Source of the DNA: Azospirillum sp. TSH100
GTDB taxonomy: Bacteria > Pseudomonadota > Alphaproteobacteria > Azospirillales > Azospirillaceae
Direction: 5' to 3'
Assembly (NCBI RefSeq): GCF_004923295.1
Contig: NZ_CP039640.1
Span: forward strand, 124,001-188,000
Length of the DNA stretch: 64,000 nt
The position numbers and the translations under genes are program-made. The first letter of the stretch is position 1, and each line of letters starts with the position of its first letter. The notes beneath the pieces are model-generated. The model was not told the origin of the DNA and searched no databases. It worked only from the letters and a program-made list of their open reading frames with translations. This document shows, one piece after another, positions 62,301 to 64,000 of this stretch.

Positions 62301-62941
62301 TGGACTCCGAGGAGTGCAAGACGGTCTTCTCCGCCGACTGCCTGGATCGCATCCGTCCGCTTCTGGCCGACCGGCTGATCTCGCGGCCTTCCCTGATCAG
62401 GCGCGTCGCCACCCTGCTGACCATGGGCGAAGCGGATTTCGCCGCCCGGCTGCACGAAACGCTCACCGGGAGGCGGGCCGCCCCCTCCACCCGCAGCACC
62501 CTGGCCTACCGCCTGTCGCTGGGCATGCCGCGGGAGACCGCCATCTTCCAGATCCTCGGACGCATGGTCCGGACAGGCGCCCCGGCGGCGGAGGAAGGGC
62601 CGAACGCGACCTTCGTGGAACTGGTCGATGCGCTTGCCGTCGCCATCGCGCGCCGGCTTCACCAGGCACAGGCCCGTGGCACGGACGCCTATGTCGATGC
62701 CTGTTATCTGGCCGTTCTTGGCCGGCCGGCCGATTCCGACGCCCGGAACGGCTACGCGGCGGTGATGCGCAACGAACCGCGGAGCGGCTGGCTGATGGTG
62801 GCGCAGCATCTCTGCCGCTCGTCCGAATATGCCGGTGCCGCCGGCCCGTTCGCCCAGTCCCGCCTGATCCACGTGATCGCGGCGCTGCTGACCGAACCGC
62901 ACCGGGCGGAGGCTCTGCTGGGGCTTGCGGCCTCGTCCTAA
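59354..62941 (+). CDS. Giant GT4 glycosyltransferase with several C-terminal DUF4214-like modules
   Basis: The 1195-residue protein begins with a GT4 unit (residues about 20-420): IWLDLTETTSSFHRTGIQR, TVVGTVTDRKGHLLVLRTF, and VSDGEGFGLGPLESLQAGV. This unit is a paralogue of the gene at 51692. The middle 420-840 has no recognised domain and is rich in helix. The C-terminal part has four DUF4214-like modules near residues 857, 942, 1026 and 1110 (ALLHKRLLGRTAQAGEAD, CFLQFRGRLPTAEE, RLHETLTGRRAAPSTRS, CYLAVLGRPADSDARNG). Its stop codon is the first base triplet of a palindromic repeat. The role is inferred to be sugar transfer with scaffold-like modules. Confidence 0.75.
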   Translation: MTVKPTLMAPAMAFDADQIGLLLHGRIWLDLTETTSSFHRTGIQRTLARMIATAPDRGRLVPFTVAPDGMVVVHDHALLDLLADELFAVDDFERVSARIAELTARPLCRVDRDALLSARAVVNIEVFYNSVRAEFYAHLTKRMRERIFFLIYDIIPIGQPDHFKNHLPFAMEYFRFCLSVENIATISSFTRDQVVAVMGRRDPDNIRVITLGSDTFGTVLPLSPARLAADPPGGTPLFTVVGTVTDRKGHLLVLRTFRALWDEGVEAALAFLGNPDGATSDILFEEMEEAGRNPARFRWVRAPGDADIREGLASSWGTVYVSDGEGFGLGPLESLQAGVPTIVRSDYPSLADVPPLGQIRVPPHDTAALKAAVLSLLDRKTHQAARAELAGLTLKSWTRFGQDLNGWIEERAAPVQPVDDLGFEAIAAGGLRSGSLRACRDLLFGTANAFAKAALELNFDLDGWYGSGRLGRLVELDLLSPPLLVADLVHHSVAVGLCDRQAGVRTLLTCLALTAGRKGGTGAGRLHHDLLAVITGAPGNRSAMPPQLDRLPAEIDRLNRLDGLPAADFPTALARTMAGEALDPALWRSLCLFTGAFSATRRQALVKGLFVGPVSLETGWDRWVTLYCAASVVLSDPDWGRTPAPCSDMQLLSPVTPPALRDLRPQHSGIGRRFADARTLRETAGDAQVFEALTGRKPDGDQSAALRDLREAGACREALLAFIATHWMGLAPDSLDALRLSAAKSLLTRLRDAAAQVGDGNGAKDGTGAGLEPEAFISLCHAGILLRRADEADTARHLDILQRQSPFQLIEELMRSPDARQTYGDMAVAVIDANPRHNAFLTAPLMRSVERLLEVPDGQFAALLHKRLLGRTAQAGEADALGARLALGVSRERLIAETMAGIGFRARILPDPDEQAAVQRLLGTRLLERCRDSLRLLDAEGFTETCFLQFRGRLPTAEEKAGWPLTGGTGGTGGWRVLVRASLDSEECKTVFSADCLDRIRPLLADRLISRPSLIRRVATLLTMGEADFAARLHETLTGRRAAPSTRSTLAYRLSLGMPRETAIFQILGRMVRTGAPAAEEGPNATFVELVDALAVAIARRLHQAQARGTDAYVDACYLAVLGRPADSDARNGYAAVMRNEPRSGWLMVAQHLCRSSEYAGAAGPFAQSRLIHVIAALLTEPHRAEALLGLAASS

Positions 62942-63007
62942 GCAGGTTTTCCGAACTCCGCCCACGAACGGACGGGCTTGGAAAACCTGCCAAACCATAG
63001 AGTCCGC
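62939..63007. repeat. Palindromic intergenic repeat, copy 2
   Basis: The 69-base unit matches the copy at 29197-29264 at nearly every position, including the outer GCAGGTTTTCCGA, the inner CGCCCAC, the complement GGAAAACCTGC and the tail AAACCATAGAGTCCGC. The unit begins with TAA, which is the stop codon of the giant gene upstream. Differences are in the loop and one base in the right arm. The hairpin may act as terminator here. Confidence 0.85.
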
Positions 63008-63121
63008 TTGAACCGATCGCACTCTGGGGGCAAGCACCGGGACAGCCCCCCGCACGGGTCAGGGGTGGGCTTGAGACCATTGAAGGTGCCGCGGCGCAGG
63101 CACCTGGATTGAGGAGCGGTC

Positions 63122-64000
63122 ATGTGGGCCCAGGGTAAGACACCGGCCAGGAAACGGATCTTTTGGCTGGGAATGCACGTCGTGCTGACCAGGACCGAAC
63201 TGCCGCGCCTGCGGGAGCTCGGCTATGAAGTCTTCAATCCGCCCTACCTCGCCCCGATCTACGACCAGTCGGCCAATCTCGACTGGGATGCCGAACAGCC
63301 GACGACCTTGCCGGAGGAGGTTTTCAGGATCCTCTCCAGGACGAATTTCTTCTATGCCGATTTCTCTCCGAAGATCGCCGAGATCCTGAATACCTATTTC
63401 GACGCCATCGTCGTCACGATCACGCCGGTGTGGCTGGAGCCGGTCCTGCGTCATTTCCGCGGTCCGATCATCTACCGCATCTATGGGCAGCACGGACACC
63501 TGTCCTCGGAGATCATCGACCGGAAACTGTGGGCGCGGCTGGTCAGCCATCCCAATTTCCACATCGTCCCATTCTGCGATCAGGTCGTGGAGGACGAAGC
63601 CCCGTGGTTCCGTGCCCGGTGCATGGCGAGCGTGCCCTATTCCCTGCCGCAAGACACCTTCGAGCATCGCGACACCTGGCTTTCGCACGGGCACAGCCAG
63701 GCCATCATGGTCAGCGTTCCCAACATCCACAACCCGTTCTTCAACAGGATGTACCAGCACCTGAACACGGTCTATCCGGATCCCTTCATCCGGATCTACG
63801 GGGTTCAGCGCGCCGATGTCGGCGATCCGCGGGTGGTGGGAAGCCTGGACCGCGCGATGCTGATCCGCCATTTCCAGCAATCGGCCGGCTATTTCTATCC
63901 CTATCAGGACCGGAACGTCTGCTACCTCCCGCCAATCGAAATGATGACGGTCGGCGGCCCGGTCCTGTTCGCCCCGGACTCCCTCCTGCACCGCTTCTTC
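63122..64000 (+). CDS. 'VFNPPYL'-family glycosyltransferase-like protein (partial at window end)
   Basis: The frame is open to the last base, so the gene is cut by the window edge after 293 codons. GAGGAG lies about 6 bases before the ATG. It begins RIFWLGMHVVLTRTELPRLR, then GYEVFNPPYLAPIYDQS, FFYADFSPKIAEILNTYFDA, and IYRIYGQHGHLSSE, and shows the VEMM-like IEMMTVGGPVLFAPDSLL near its visible end. These match the gene at 45256 block by block, so the two are paralogues. A GT-like role is inferred from context only. Confidence 0.65.
   Translation, partial: MWAQGKTPARKRIFWLGMHVVLTRTELPRLRELGYEVFNPPYLAPIYDQSANLDWDAEQPTTLPEEVFRILSRTNFFYADFSPKIAEILNTYFDAIVVTITPVWLEPVLRHFRGPIIYRIYGQHGHLSSEIIDRKLWARLVSHPNFHIVPFCDQVVEDEAPWFRARCMASVPYSLPQDTFEHRDTWLSHGHSQAIMVSVPNIHNPFFNRMYQHLNTVYPDPFIRIYGVQRADVGDPRVVGSLDRAMLIRHFQQSAGYFYPYQDRNVCYLPPIEMMTVGGPVLFAPDSLLHRFF

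Overview
The window is high-GC DNA (roughly two thirds G+C by eye) that is densely coded on both strands, with many ATGA, GTGA or TGATG start/stop overlaps. Codon use, TPR-fused glycosyltransferases, a serralysin-type RTX protein with 'YLAANPDL' repeats and DUF4214-bearing glycosyltransferases suggest an alphaproteobacterium, most likely an Azospirillum-like member of the Rhodospirillales. This placement is inferred from gene content only. I found no rRNA, tRNA, IS element or CRISPR array.

Region 1 (1-7 kb) is the edge of a surface-polysaccharide locus. It holds the end of a GT2 glycosyltransferase, a GT-D-like protein, a polytopic GT-C-like membrane protein, two methyltransferases, a radical SAM protein and the initiating sugar-phosphate transferase WbaP.

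Region 2 (7.2-20.3 kb) looks like a complete, heavily tailored lasso-peptide (RiPP) cluster split over several transcription units. It has a PqqD-like recognition protein (B1), a sulfotransferase, an HprK-like kinase, an asparagine-synthetase-like cyclase, a 54-residue precursor, a JmjC-type oxygenase, a second oxygenase, a second sulfotransferase, the B2 leader protease and an ABC exporter. In its middle sit three consecutive phage-tail-collar-domain genes, a GNAT acetyltransferase and a small DUF6916-like gene. No other phage genes are present. This combination is the most interesting thing in the window.

Region 3 (20.3-24.3 kb) has a lower-GC FkbM methyltransferase and a 1041-residue secreted M10B metalloprotease (serralysin type) with an RTX stretch and nine C-terminal repeats.

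Region 4 (24.5-41.8 kb) is a glycosylation island. TPR modules are fused to GT4, fucosyltransferase-like, GT41 (OGT/SPINDLY-like) and GT9-like catalytic domains, next to gmhA (heptose precursor synthesis). Protein O-glycosylation, perhaps with heptose, is a reasonable inference.

Region 5 (42-64 kb) is a second island of large, modular and mostly unclassified glycosyltransferases that look shuffled from a few parts. These parts are a GT4-like domain with an 'RTGIQR' N-terminus, DUF4214 modules, degenerate methyltransferase domains and a shared C-terminal beta-rich domain. A NUDIX hydrolase and an NDP-sugar SDR enzyme lie among them. A roughly 68-bp palindromic repeat occurs at both 29.2 kb and 62.9 kb.
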